Positions 26,821-35,749 of a stretch of DNA of 64,000 bases are shown here, in pieces. Source of the stretch: Steroidobacter gossypii (GTDB taxonomy: Bacteria > Pseudomonadota > Gammaproteobacteria > Steroidobacterales > Steroidobacteraceae); assembly GCF_016801985.1 (NCBI RefSeq), contig NZ_JAEVLS010000005.1:496001-560000 (forward strand). Direction: 5' to 3'. Every line of letters starts with the position of its first letter. Position 1 is the stretch's first letter. Made by a program: the position numbers and the translations under genes. The notes under the pieces are model-generated. The model had not been told where the DNA came from and did not search any database. It worked only from the letters and a program-made list of their open reading frames with translations.

Positions 26821-26849
26821 CGCCGGTGAATGGCTGCCATCCACCGGCG
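26821..26849 (-). terminator. Possible terminator of the M13 peptidase gene
   Basis: A 13-bp stem with one mismatch (cgccggtgaatgg / ccatccaccggcg) and a 3-nt loop lies 28 nt beyond the stop of the M13 peptidase gene. No T-run follows on the minus strand, so it may act only as a 3' stabiliser. Confidence 0.4.
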
Positions 26850-26876
26850 TGTGCCCTGCAATTGTGCGTCGGCGGG

Positions 26877-28940
26877 TCACCAGATGCGGACGCGGTCCTC
26901 GGGCGCTTTGTACATCTTGTCGCCCGGCTTCACGTCGAAAGCCGCGTGGAATTCCGGCAGGTTGGACACCACGGCGTTGGTCCGGTACTCGCTCGGACTG
27001 TGCGGATCCGTCAGCAGCCGGCGCCGCAATTCATCTTCGCGATACTTGCGCGCCCAACCCTGGGCCCAGCCGATGAAGAAGCGTTGCTCGCCGGTGAAAC
27101 CATCGATCACCGGCGCCGGCTTGCCGTTCAGCGACAATTGCCAGGCGCGATAGGCCATGGCCAGGCCGGCGACATCGGCGATGTTCTCGCCCATGGTGAG
27201 ATCGCCATTCACGAACAGCCCCGGGATCGGGCTCAACGCGCTGTATTGCTCGCCGAGCTGCTTGGCGCGACGCGTGAACTCGGCATTGTCTTCCGGCGCC
27301 CACCAGTCGTTGAGATTGCCCGCGCCGTCGTAACGCCGTCCCTGATCGTCGAAGCCGTGACTGATTTCGTGACCGATGACCGCACCGATCGCACCGTAGT
27401 TGATGGCGTCGTCCGCGGCCACGTTGAAGAACGGCGGCTGCAGAATCGCCGCAGGGAACACGATCTCGTTGCTCGGCGGATTGTAGTAAGCGTTCACCGT
27501 CTGCGGCGTCATGAACCACTCGGTGCGATCGATGGGCCCGCCGAGCTTGGCCAGATTGCGTTCGAACACCACCGTCGCGGCGCGCATCTCGTTGCCGACC
27601 AGGTCGTCGCGGCGAATCTCGAGCCTGGACCAGTCGCGCCATTGCGAGGGATAGCCGATCTTGGTGGTGAAGCGCTCGAGCTTGGCATGCGCCTTTTGTT
27701 TGGTGGCCGGCGTCATCCATTCGAGCTGATCGATGCCCCGGCGATACGCGTCCAGCAGGTTGCCAACCATCTCATCCATGCGTCGCTTGGCGTCCGGGCT
27801 GAAGTGACGCTCGACGTAGATCTTGCCGACCAGATCGCCGACCGCGCCGTCGACGGTATCGACCGCGCGCTTCCAGCGTGGCTTCTGCTCTTCGATGCCA
27901 GAGACGGTGCGCTGAGTGAAGTCGAAATGCAGCTGCGCGAACTTCTCGGGCAGATCGGGGGCGTAGGCGCTCAGCAGTTTGTAGCGGAAATAGCCACGCC
28001 AATCCTCGACCTTGGTGGTAGCGATGACTTTGCCGAGCGTCTCGAAGTAGCTGGGCTGCACCACCACCAGCGCCTGCGTCTTGTCGACGGGGATCTGCGC
28101 GCCAGCGAAGAACGCATTCCAGTCGAAGCCCGGCATGAGCTTGGGCAACTCGGCGAGCTGGTAGCGGTTGTATGTTTTCTGAGCGTCCCGATTCTGCACG
28201 CGAGTCCAATGTGACTTGGCCAGTTGCGTCTCGATCGCGAAGATTTTCGCCGCGACCTGCTCGGCCTTGGGCGTGTCGGCGGCAGCGAGCAGGTCCTTGA
28301 CGTAGACCTGGTACTTTTCGCGGATGCCCTTCAGGCGCGCATCCTCGGACAGGTAATAGTCGCGATCCGGCATGCCCAGACCGCTTTGCGCGATGACGCC
28401 GGTGTACTGGCTGGAATTCTTGCGATCGATCGAAACGTAGTACGCGAACGGATGCCGGACGGAGATGCGCTGGATGTAGCCGATGTAACGAGCGACATCC
28501 TGCTTGCTGTTGAGCTCGTCGATGCGTTTCAGCTCGCCCGCGAGCGGCGTCAGGCCGCGCGCCTCGACGGTGGCTTCATCCAGAAAGCTTGCATATAAGT
28601 CGCCAACCTTCTGCGTGTCCGAGCCCGCAGGCGCGTCGGCTGCGGCCGCTTCTTCTAGAATGGCTTTCAGATCCTGCTCGGCGCCGTCTTCCAACAGCGA
28701 GAACGCGCCGTAATTGGAACGATCGGCAGGAATGGTGGTGCTGGCCAGCCACTGGCCGTTCACGAACCGATAAAAATCATCCTGCGGTCGGACGGCTCTA
28801 TCCAGGTTAGATAAATACACACCGGAGCGCATCGTCGCAGCGGCAGGCGCGGCGGCTTGCGAAGCGTCTTGCGGTGATGTCGAACAAGCGCTGAGGAGCA
28901 GGGCGCAGCTGAATGCGGCAAGCAACGGTTTGGTGTTCAT
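26877..28940 (-). CDS. M13 family (neprilysin-like) zinc metallopeptidase, lipoprotein
   Basis: This 687-residue peptidase is exported as a lipoprotein (lipobox LLLSACSTSP). The M13 N-terminal domain spans about residues 50-420 (DDFYRFVNGQWLASTTIPAD; MPDRDYYLSEDARLKGIREK). The catalytic domain has NAYYNPPSNEIVFPAAILQP, the HExxH zinc site in GAVIGHEISHGFDDQGRRYD at about 517-536, and the third ligand in LTMGENIADVAGLAMAYRAW at about 580-600. The C-terminus KMYKAPEDRVRIW is canonical. It should cleave short peptides at the envelope. A monocistronic unit is likely. Confidence 0.96.
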   Translation of the reverse strand: MNTKPLLAAFSCALLLSACSTSPQDASQAAAPAAATMRSGVYLSNLDRAVRPQDDFYRFVNGQWLASTTIPADRSNYGAFSLLEDGAEQDLKAILEEAAAADAPAGSDTQKVGDLYASFLDEATVEARGLTPLAGELKRIDELNSKQDVARYIGYIQRISVRHPFAYYVSIDRKNSSQYTGVIAQSGLGMPDRDYYLSEDARLKGIREKYQVYVKDLLAAADTPKAEQVAAKIFAIETQLAKSHWTRVQNRDAQKTYNRYQLAELPKLMPGFDWNAFFAGAQIPVDKTQALVVVQPSYFETLGKVIATTKVEDWRGYFRYKLLSAYAPDLPEKFAQLHFDFTQRTVSGIEEQKPRWKRAVDTVDGAVGDLVGKIYVERHFSPDAKRRMDEMVGNLLDAYRRGIDQLEWMTPATKQKAHAKLERFTTKIGYPSQWRDWSRLEIRRDDLVGNEMRAATVVFERNLAKLGGPIDRTEWFMTPQTVNAYYNPPSNEIVFPAAILQPPFFNVAADDAINYGAIGAVIGHEISHGFDDQGRRYDGAGNLNDWWAPEDNAEFTRRAKQLGEQYSALSPIPGLFVNGDLTMGENIADVAGLAMAYRAWQLSLNGKPAPVIDGFTGEQRFFIGWAQGWARKYREDELRRRLLTDPHSPSEYRTNAVVSNLPEFHAAFDVKPGDKMYKAPEDRVRIW

Positions 28941-29018
28941 GCTGCGATCATAAACCGCCAGCGGATTCTGGAGGTCCTACTTAACCCTGCGCATGCGAAC
29001 GGGCGTGCCGTACTCGCG

Positions 29019-29765
29019 TCAGTGCGCCCTGCCCACGCGCAGGTGAAGCGGCCAGGTCACTTCTCTCGGCGCCACCGGTGAGCCCCAGCACGGCGCCATC
29101 TCTGCCCGCAGGGCAGGCAGCGGGTCCTGCCCTGTCGCGCGCTTGTAGCGCTGCACGGCCGACCAGGTGCCGAGATAGCCGATGAGACTGTCCAGGTCCC
29201 ATTCCAGATGCAGCTCGAACTGCGGCGCGTTGATCTCCTGCATCGGAAACGGCAGATCCCGATACGCGCTCTCGACCCAGCGTCGCTCGGGCGGCCAGTA
29301 GCTGCCGACGATGTCGCTGTAGAAGTGCTTCACGATGGGGTCAATCTGCGGGTCCACATAGGCCAGGCCGTAGGTCCACAGGGCCAAGGCGCCATCGGGT
29401 TTCAACACACGTTTCATTTCGGGATAGAAGCGTGCGTGGTCGAACCAATGCGCAGCCTGTGCGGCGACGACGAGGTCGACAGTATGGTCGTGCAACGCTG
29501 GCTGCTCGGCGAGGTTGGCGATGTATGCAACGTTCGGATGCTCCGCCGCGCTCTGCAGTTGCGAGACGCTGCCGTCGCTCGCGACCACCAGCGAGAAATG
29601 TTTCGCCAGGCCGACGGCGGCCTGGCCGCTGCCGGTGGCGAGGTCGAGCGCGACCTCCCGATTCGGCGTGAGCGTCGCGAGGTACTCGAACAGCTCGTTC
29701 GGATAATCGGGACGATAACGTGCGTACGCGTCGGCGTGACCGGAAAAATGATCTTTGAAACTCAT
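29019..29765 (-). CDS. Class I SAM-dependent methyltransferase
   Basis: This 248-residue protein is a methyltransferase_11 type enzyme. Motif I is VALDLATGSGQAAVGLAKHF (about residues 38-57), followed by VVASDGSVSQLQSA. The post-I region DLVVAAQAAHWFDHARFYPE and motif III RVLKPDGALALWTYG are clear. The opening FKDHFSGHADAYARYRPDYP matches the group whose founder is yeast TMT1-like and bacterial homologues with unknown small substrates. Its ATG at 29765 overlaps the stop of the upstream hydrolase gene by 4 nt, so the two form an operon. Confidence 0.9.
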   Translation of the reverse strand: MSFKDHFSGHADAYARYRPDYPNELFEYLATLTPNREVALDLATGSGQAAVGLAKHFSLVVASDGSVSQLQSAAEHPNVAYIANLAEQPALHDHTVDLVVAAQAAHWFDHARFYPEMKRVLKPDGALALWTYGLAYVDPQIDPIVKHFYSDIVGSYWPPERRWVESAYRDLPFPMQEINAPQFELHLEWDLDSLIGYLGTWSAVQRYKRATGQDPLPALRAEMAPCWGSPVAPREVTWPLHLRVGRAH

Positions 29766-30625
29766 GGCAGCTCCGCGAGGAATCGCTCCAGCGCCGCACG
29801 ACTCTGCGGTTCGTCGAGCTGCGGCACGTGACCTCGGTTGTCGATCGTCACACCGCGCAGGTTCGGATGCTCGCGCAGCATGCGATCGAAGACTTCCTTC
29901 GACAGTACATCGGACAGCGCGCCGCGAATCGCCAGCGTCGGCGTGTTACGCAGCGCGTTGAACGCCAGCCACATTCCCTGCATGGCTCCCGGCGGCGGCA
30001 CGACAGCGCGCATGGCCTCACCTATTCTCGGGTCGGCGTCGAGTTTCGGGGATCCGGTGCGGTCTTCGCTGTAACTGAGCTTTACGAATTCACGCCACTG
30101 CCGGTCTGTGAAATCGGGCAGCGCAGCGGCGAACACCATTTTCATCTGCTCGATCGCCTCATCCCAACTTCTCGGCGGCGGGAATCTTCCCGCGTAGCCT
30201 CTGATTCTCGCGGCGCCGACCGGATCGATCTCCGCCCCCACATCGTTGAGCACGACTCCCGCGAACGTCTGCGCACGCACGGCGGCCATCAGCATCGCCA
30301 CGATCCCGCCCAGCGAGGTGCCGATTGCGATCACGCGATCTGCTCCAATCTCCGCCAGCAAGGACCACATGTCGTCCACGTAAGTCATCGGGTGATAGTT
30401 CATCCACATCGAGTCGTACTGCGATTTCCCCCGTCCTCGGAAGTCCGGCGTGATCACTCTCCTTCCCGGCATGATTCGCAGAGCCAGCGCTTCGAAGTCG
30501 CGGCAGTTCCTCGTGAGCCCATGCATGCAGAGCACCGGGGTCTTGTTCGCGTCGCCAGGATAGTCGCGGTAGTAAAGCTTCAAGCCATCGCGTGAACGAT
30601 AGGTGTGCTCGGAGAAGATCGGCAT
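29762..30625 (-). CDS. Alpha/beta hydrolase
   Basis: This 287-residue alpha/beta hydrolase has the oxyanion segment PVLCMHGLTRNCRDFEAL, the nucleophile elbow VIAIGTSLGGIVAMLMAA (Ser at about 107) and a C-terminal His in IDNRGHVPQLDEPQSRAALE. The acid is likely the Asp in AIRGALSDVLSKEVFDRML. Start ATG 30625 gives MPIFSEHTYRSRDGLKLYYR; an ATG five codons earlier (30640) is possible, and both have weak ribosome sites. Substrate is unknown. It overlaps the methyltransferase gene by 4 nt. Confidence 0.9.
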   Translation of the reverse strand: MPIFSEHTYRSRDGLKLYYRDYPGDANKTPVLCMHGLTRNCRDFEALALRIMPGRRVITPDFRGRGKSQYDSMWMNYHPMTYVDDMWSLLAEIGADRVIAIGTSLGGIVAMLMAAVRAQTFAGVVLNDVGAEIDPVGAARIRGYAGRFPPPRSWDEAIEQMKMVFAAALPDFTDRQWREFVKLSYSEDRTGSPKLDADPRIGEAMRAVVPPPGAMQGMWLAFNALRNTPTLAIRGALSDVLSKEVFDRMLREHPNLRGVTIDNRGHVPQLDEPQSRAALERFLAELP

Positions 30626-30724
30626 GGCGTCCGCTAGCATACCCGAAGCAAACCGACGCCTCGGCCTTCGGGAGGCAGATGTGTTCTCCCGGCAGATGAG
30701 ACCAGGAATGTCGGCCCATCGGGC

Positions 30725-30753
30725 AAAAAAAACCCCGAGCTTGTGGCTCGGGG
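30725..30753 (-). terminator. Rho-independent terminator downstream of the 64-aa gene
   Basis: On the minus strand the 8-bp perfect stem ccccgagc / gctcgggg (30733-30753, 5-nt loop) is followed by a T-run of eight (plus-strand A-run 30725-30732). It lies about 67 nt beyond the stop at 30821 and isolates that gene from the hydrolase gene. Confidence 0.9.
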
Positions 30754-30820
30754 CAGAGAAGCGGACTTTCTGAAGGGAAGTAAAGCCCGCTAGGGGATTC
30801 GAAACATGCTCAAGCAAGCG

Positions 30821-31015
30821 TCAGTGCAATCGGGACCACTGCAGAACCTTGATATCCTTGGTGTCGCATTCGAAGTTCTTGGCCAGCACCGAGGCGGCTT
30901 CCTTGAGGTCGCCACGCAGCAAGGTGCGGTTCACTTCAACGACGCCGCGGAACTCGCTCATGCCCTTGGGAGCCCGTTCCTGCAGTAGAAAGTGCGTGTA
31001 GTACTTGATGCTCAT
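30821..31015 (-). CDS. Conserved-looking 64-residue protein of unknown function
   Basis: This small soluble protein (MSIKYYTHFLLQERAPKGMS, then EFRGVVEVNRTLLRGDLKEA and ASVLAKNFECDTKDIKVLQW) has no signal peptide or membrane helix. It looks like a compact alpha/beta domain with good amphipathic patterning. It ends in a strong terminator and is divergent from greB (112 bp between starts), which supports a real single-gene unit. The first ATG of this domain is at 31015; the in-frame extension upstream is implausible and overlaps the greB promoter region. I do not recognise the family. Confidence 0.7.
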   Translation of the reverse strand: MSIKYYTHFLLQERAPKGMSEFRGVVEVNRTLLRGDLKEAASVLAKNFECDTKDIKVLQWSRLH

Positions 31016-31127
31016 GGGACGGCAGATTAAATAGCGCCCCGTTCGGCTACCGTGAAGGATTCCACAGAATTTCCGCCATTTGACGTTATCAGCCACGGCC
31101 TTACGAAAGCTTGGCAAACGAGCTCAC

Positions 31128-31649
31128 ATGTCCCGTTACCGCCCGCCTCATCACCCATCCAGACAACGCGGTTCAAAGTTCATTACTCCTGTCGGCGCCC
31201 AGCGACTCAAGGACGAACTGGACCATCTGTGGCGCGTGTTGCGCCCGCAGGTAACCCAGGCGGTGCAAGAGGCGGCCGCGCAAGGCGACCGCTCCGAGAA
31301 TGCCGAATACATCTACGGCAAGCGTCAACTGCGTGAAATCGATCGCCGCGTGCGCTTTTTACGTCAGCGCCTCGATGGCATGGTGATCGTCAGCCAGCCG
31401 CCGTCGGATTCATCGCGAGTATTTTTCGGGGCCTGGGTGACGCTCGAAGACGACAACGGCGTCGAGAGCGAATACCGCATCGTAGGCCCGGACGAAATCG
31501 ACGCTGCCAAGGGATATATCAGCATGGACGCACCGCTCGGCCGCACCCTGCTGGGCAAGCGTTTGGACGATGAGGTGCGCGTGGAAGTTCCTGGCGGCGC
31601 CAGGACTTATGTCATCACCGCCGTGCGCTACGAGCCATCAGGCGAGTGA
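31128..31649 (+). CDS. greB: Transcription elongation factor GreB
   Basis: This 173-residue factor rescues backtracked RNA polymerase by stimulating transcript cleavage. The N-terminal coiled coil shows the GreB signature FITPVGAQRLKDELDHLWRV and, at its acidic tip, EAAAQGDRSENAEYIYGKRQ with the catalytic D/E pair. LREIDRRVRFLRQRLDG follows. The C-terminal FKBP-like domain has FFGAWVTLEDDNGVESEYRI, VGPDEIDAAKGYISMDAPLG and TLLGKRLDDEVRVEVPGG. The REID-RRVRFL wording marks GreB rather than GreA. ATG 31128 is used; the extension to 31080 is rejected. Confidence 0.96.
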   Translation: MSRYRPPHHPSRQRGSKFITPVGAQRLKDELDHLWRVLRPQVTQAVQEAAAQGDRSENAEYIYGKRQLREIDRRVRFLRQRLDGMVIVSQPPSDSSRVFFGAWVTLEDDNGVESEYRIVGPDEIDAAKGYISMDAPLGRTLLGKRLDDEVRVEVPGGARTYVITAVRYEPSGE

Positions 31650-31686
31650 TGAGAAAAGGGTCCTCAGTCCACCACAGGTTTCCGGA

Positions 31687-32241
31687 CTACAGACCGAACA
31701 GCGAGAACAGCCGGCGCACCGGCCCGGCCGCCGCATCCAGGTCGCGCTTGCGCCGCGTGTGCATGCGCTTTTGCAACGTCTCGCGTCGTTGGCTCAACCA
31801 TTCTTCGCGAGCCGTGCCCGGCGGCGAGTGACGTTTGGCGATCTGCGCTTCGCGGAATTTGCAGAAGTCGCGATACGCCTCCAGATCGTGATGTAGATCT
31901 CGACTCACCAGCTCGATCATGATGGCTTGATCGAGCGCCGAGGATGCATCGGCGGCAGGCTCGGTGAAACACGCCAGCGCGTTCACCAGCCGCTGGGAGT
32001 CCTCCTGGCTGAGCCGCCATTCCGCGTCGTCCACCATTTCCAGCATCGTGCCGAGGCGCGAGTAACGCTCCTTCACGAAGTCGGCGAGATGCGCCTGCAC
32101 GCATTTGAGATAGACCTCGCGCGCAGCGGCAACGATGCGCTCGACAGGTTGGGAACGCGCCGCCGACTGCCGCACCTGCGCGACTTCCGCGAGGTGCTGC
32201 AGATCGGCGTCGCCAAGCTCGAAGGAGACCCTGATCGTCAT
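31687..32241 (-). CDS. Hypothetical helical protein
   Basis: This 184-residue protein is largely alpha-helical and charged: MTIRVSFELGDADLQHLAEV at the start, then ARSQPVERIVAAAREVYLKC, MIELVSRDLHHDLEAYRDFC, and a basic C-terminal stretch (EEWLSQRRETLQKRMHTRRK, RDLDAAAGPVRRLFSLFGL). There is no signal peptide or helix long enough to cross a membrane. I recognise similar uncharacterised proteins in gammaproteobacteria but know no function. The ATG at 32241 begins a good beta-strand segment; the longer frame upstream is Arg-rich and unlikely. It is convergent with greB. Confidence 0.65.
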   Translation of the reverse strand: MTIRVSFELGDADLQHLAEVAQVRQSAARSQPVERIVAAAREVYLKCVQAHLADFVKERYSRLGTMLEMVDDAEWRLSQEDSQRLVNALACFTEPAADASSALDQAIMIELVSRDLHHDLEAYRDFCKFREAQIAKRHSPPGTAREEWLSQRRETLQKRMHTRRKRDLDAAAGPVRRLFSLFGL

Positions 32242-32370
32242 GATGTTCCGTATCGAGTACCGCCCCGGGTACAAGGATGTACCCCGCCGCGCACAGCGGC
32301 GGGCGAGCGGCAAAAGTCGCGCCTTTTGCCGTCTCGCCACGAGGGTCGTGGCAGGATGCCCGATTCCGAG

Positions 32371-33789
32371 TTAGACAAGGACGTTCTTGAACTGCCAGGG
32401 ATCGGTTGTGTCGAGCGCTTCCTGAAACAGCCGATTGCGATCGAACAGCGGCGTCCAGTCGCTGTACTCGCCCACCACCGGGCCGAGATACGGCATGCAG
32501 ATTTCCAGGTTGCGACGGAAGTCCATTTCGTCCGGCTCGACCACGCCGCGGTTCGGGTTCTCCATCGCCCAGATCATGCCCGACAGCACCGCGACACAGA
32601 CCTGCAGACTGGTGGCCGTGTTATGCGGCACGAGTTTACGCGCTTCGTCGATCGACAGCTGCGAGCCGTACCAGTACGCGTTCTTCTGGTGACCCGCGAG
32701 CAGCACACCGAGCTCGTCGATGCCGCCCGAGAGAATCTCTTCGTTGAGAATGCGCTTGTGATCCTGCAGCCGCCAGTTGCGGCCGGCGAACTCGTGCACC
32801 GACATCACTGCGTCGTCGCAGGGGTGATAGGCGTAGTGCACCGTCGGGCGGTACAGGACCTTGTCGCCTTCACGATGCGTGAGGAAGTCAGAGATCGAAA
32901 TCGACTCGCCGTGCGTGATCAGGAAGCCATGGAAGTGGCCCGCCTTGGGCGTCCACGTGCGCACGCGCGTGGCCGCGCCCGGCTGCATCAGATAGATCGC
33001 GCTCTGGCGCCCGAACTCGTGACGACGGCCCTGCGGCGGCAGCTCTTTCTCGTGCGTGCCCCAGCCGAGCTCGGACGGCTGCATGCCTTCGCTGACGAAG
33101 CCGTCCACCGACCAGGTGTTGACGAACTCGTTGAGCTTCTTCGGCGTGTTGGCCACCTGCGTGTCGCGCTCGGCAATGTGGATCACCTTCACGCCGAGCT
33201 TGGCCGCGAGCGCCGCCCACTCTTCGCGCGACGTCGGATCGCCGGCATCGACAGCCGTGTGGACCGCGATGTTGAGCAGCGCCTGCTTCACGAAGTGCGA
33301 GACGAGGCCCGGGTTTGCGCCGTGAGTGATCACAGCCGTCGGCCCGCCCTTCTGCGCATCGCGTACCTTCAATGCCTCTTCGCGCAGCGCGTAGTTCGAA
33401 CGCAGCGACGGCGGCACATTCGGATCGGTGTAACCGCCAGGCCACGGCTCGATGCAGGTGTCCAGATACAACGCGCCTTTCTCGTGCGCGAGCTTGATCA
33501 GCGCGAGGCTGGAAACGTCCACCGACAGATTCAGCAGGAAATCGCCGCGGCCGAGCATGGGCTCGAGCACCTGGCGATAGTTCTCCTGCGTGAGCGGATG
33601 AACGATGAACTTGATCCCGTACTCGGCCGCTTCCCTGGCGCCCGCCTCGTCCGCCGTCACGATCGTGATGCGCTCCGCGGGGAGCGCGATGTGACGCAAG
33701 ATGAGTGGCAACGCTCCCTGACCGATACTGCCGAAGCCGACCATCACCAGGCGGCCGGGGAAGTTGAAATGCACGGGATATTGGGACAT
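32371..33789 (-). CDS. Homospermidine synthase
   Basis: This 472-residue NAD-dependent enzyme condenses putrescine units into sym-homospermidine. A Rossmann nucleotide site lies near the N-terminus (GRLVMVGFGSIGQGALPLIL). The family blocks LNLSVDVSSLALIKLAHEKG, LYLDTCIEPWPGGYTDPNVP, TAVITHGANPGLVSHFVKQA and PSELGWGTHEKELPPQGRRH are present, as is YHPCDDAVMSVHEFAGRNWR. ATG 33789 is preferred; a GTG three codons earlier (33798) is possible. Its putrescine could come from the agmatine made by SpeA, encoded 2 kb away on the other strand. The agmatine-to-putrescine genes are not in the window. Confidence 0.93.
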   Translation of the reverse strand: MSQYPVHFNFPGRLVMVGFGSIGQGALPLILRHIALPAERITIVTADEAGAREAAEYGIKFIVHPLTQENYRQVLEPMLGRGDFLLNLSVDVSSLALIKLAHEKGALYLDTCIEPWPGGYTDPNVPPSLRSNYALREEALKVRDAQKGGPTAVITHGANPGLVSHFVKQALLNIAVHTAVDAGDPTSREEWAALAAKLGVKVIHIAERDTQVANTPKKLNEFVNTWSVDGFVSEGMQPSELGWGTHEKELPPQGRRHEFGRQSAIYLMQPGAATRVRTWTPKAGHFHGFLITHGESISISDFLTHREGDKVLYRPTVHYAYHPCDDAVMSVHEFAGRNWRLQDHKRILNEEILSGGIDELGVLLAGHQKNAYWYGSQLSIDEARKLVPHNTATSLQVCVAVLSGMIWAMENPNRGVVEPDEMDFRRNLEICMPYLGPVVGEYSDWTPLFDRNRLFQEALDTTDPWQFKNVLV

Positions 33790-33974
33790 GGCACTCACTC
33801 AAAAAGAGACGTTTAAATGAACGTCGGACCTCGGTGGCGAAGATTCGCTGGGACGACGGCGGCGAAGTTTACTGACTTTTGCCGTGGCGTCGACCGTAAT
33901 GGAAACCGACGCCGATAAGTGCCCTGTATCGACGGCGTTTCAAGGAGCCGCGGCGATTTTATTTTTGGCCGCGA

Positions 33975-34643
33975 TTATTCTTTTTCTTTCCAGTGCGGCG
34001 GGTACGTTTTGTCATAGCCCGGCAGCGCCTCGATGCGCCCGATCCACGCGGCGATGGCGGGAAAATTCGCGTCCAGCGGCAGCAGGCGCGCACGCAGATC
34101 TTCCGCCTCGCGCCGCTCCAGCACGCGCAGCAGCTGCTTGATGCCCGGGAATATGACGATGTCCGCAGCGGAGAATGCCTCGCCCACCAGCCACGACGAC
34201 GACGCGAGCCGATTCTCGATGGTGCGCGCCTCGGCGATCACGAAGTTGAGCGCACGCTCGATCTCTTCCATGTGGCCTTCGATGCCCTGGAACAGAATCG
34301 CGTAGATCAGCTTGGCGAGGTGGTCCTCGGCGTACGACTGATACTCGCAAATCACACGCGTGATCGTGCCCTCTTCCTCGGCGCTCGTGCCGAAGATCGG
34401 GATCTCGGGATACTTGCGGTCCAGATAACGCAGGATGGCGAGCGACTCGAACACCACATAGTCGCCGTCCTTGAGCACGGGCACGCGGCCGCGCGGATTC
34501 ATCTGCAACATCTGCGGCGAGCGGTGTTCCTGCTTCGCGAACTGCACCAGGTGCGACACGTAGGACAGGCGCTTGTACTCGAGCGCGAGCAGCGCGCGCC
34601 AGGAATAAGGGCTGCCGCTCCCCCACCACAGTTCCAATGCCAT
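33975..34643 (-). CDS. Glutathione S-transferase family protein
   Basis: This 222-residue protein has a thioredoxin-like N-terminal domain (LELWWGSGSPYSWRALLALE, with a Ser near the usual catalytic place; NPRGRVPVLKDGDYVVFESL binding the glutathione gamma-Glu through cis-Pro and ES). A helical C-terminal domain follows, with LVGEAFSAADIVIFPGIKQL containing the N-capping box. It matches GSTs of no assigned substrate. It stands alone, transcribed on the minus strand, with the sulfurtransferase gene starting divergently 157 bp away. Confidence 0.9.
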   Translation of the reverse strand: MALELWWGSGSPYSWRALLALEYKRLSYVSHLVQFAKQEHRSPQMLQMNPRGRVPVLKDGDYVVFESLAILRYLDRKYPEIPIFGTSAEEEGTITRVICEYQSYAEDHLAKLIYAILFQGIEGHMEEIERALNFVIAEARTIENRLASSSWLVGEAFSAADIVIFPGIKQLLRVLERREAEDLRARLLPLDANFPAIAAWIGRIEALPGYDKTYPPHWKEKE

Positions 34644-34800
34644 GTCGTCGCCCCAGCATGCCCGAAAAGTCGGGCCCGGATTGTAACCAAGCCGGGCGAC
34701 GGGGCCAGAACTCTCCGACGAGCGACGTGACGCCGCTGCGCCACAGGCTCAGAATGCGGGCATCCGCCACGCTCGCGCGCACTCGAGTCTCGAACCGATC

Positions 34801-35646
34801 ATGCACACCACACTCGTTTCGACCGCTACGCTCGCAGATCATCTGCAGGATGCACGCTGGTTGATCGTCGACTGCCGCTTCGATCTGGCGCAGCCGGCGG
34901 CCGGCGAGGCGGCCTATCGCGCCGGGCACATTCCAGGCGCCATCTATGCGCATCTGGATCGAGATCTATCGAGCCCGATCACGCCTCAGAGCGGGCGGCA
35001 TCCGCTGCCGGATCCTGAACGTTTTGCCGCCACGCTGAGCGCGTGGGGCGTCACCGCCGATACGCAAGTGATCGCCTACGACGCCGACAACGGCATGTAT
35101 GCCTCGCGCTTGTGGTGGCTGTTGCGCTGGGTCGGACATCGCGCGGTGGCCGTGCTGGATGGCGGCTTTAAAGCGTGGACGGCGGCCGGTTTGCCCACTG
35201 ACACTGAAATTCCTGCACGGACGCCGAGCAGATTTCAGGCGCGGCCCAATCGCGACCTGTGGCTGACCACCGAGGAAGTCCAGGAGCGCGTGCAACAACC
35301 CGACTGGCGACTGCTCGATGCACGCGCGCCAGAGCGCTTCGCCGGCAAGGTCGAGCCGCTCGACACCGTCGCTGGCCACGTGCCAGGCGCTCGCAATCAT
35401 CCGTTCTCGACCAATCTCACCAGCGACGCGCGCTTCAGCGCGCCAGAAGAACTACGACGCGGCTACGAACGGTCGCAGGACGGCGTCGCCGACGACCACA
35501 CCATCGTGATGTGCGGCTCCGGCGTGACTGCGTGCCATCTGCTGCTCGCGATGGAAGTCGCCGGTAAACCCGGTGCGCGCTTGTACGCCGGCTCGTGGAG
35601 CGAATGGATCAGAAATCCGTCGCGAAGCGTTGCAACTACGGATTAA
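34801..35646 (+). CDS. sseA: Sulfurtransferase with two rhodanese domains (SseA type)
   Basis: This 281-residue protein has two rhodanese domains. The inactive N-terminal one (about residues 5-130) contains WLIVDCRFDLAQPAAGEAAY and AGHIPGAIYAHLDRDLSS. The catalytic C-terminal one (about 155-275) has LLDARAPERFAGKVEPLDTV, GHVPGARNHPFSTNLTS and the active-site loop MCGSGVTACHLLLAME with the nucleophile Cys. The CGSGVTAC loop is of the mercaptopyruvate sulfurtransferase type rather than the thiosulfate type (CRKG). It would move sulfane sulfur to cyanide or thiols. The speA gene follows 103 bp later if its TTG start is used. Confidence 0.93.
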   Translation: MHTTLVSTATLADHLQDARWLIVDCRFDLAQPAAGEAAYRAGHIPGAIYAHLDRDLSSPITPQSGRHPLPDPERFAATLSAWGVTADTQVIAYDADNGMYASRLWWLLRWVGHRAVAVLDGGFKAWTAAGLPTDTEIPARTPSRFQARPNRDLWLTTEEVQERVQQPDWRLLDARAPERFAGKVEPLDTVAGHVPGARNHPFSTNLTSDARFSAPEELRRGYERSQDGVADDHTIVMCGSGVTACHLLLAMEVAGKPGARLYAGSWSEWIRNPSRSVATTD

Positions 35647-35749
35647 TTCGCGCGCCGTCTTATCTACTTTTTGCAGCAATCTCTTTGCAGTATCTTTCGC
35701 GCCCACTTCCACCGGCCCCTCGCCACACTCGCCACATAGGCCCGCGCAC

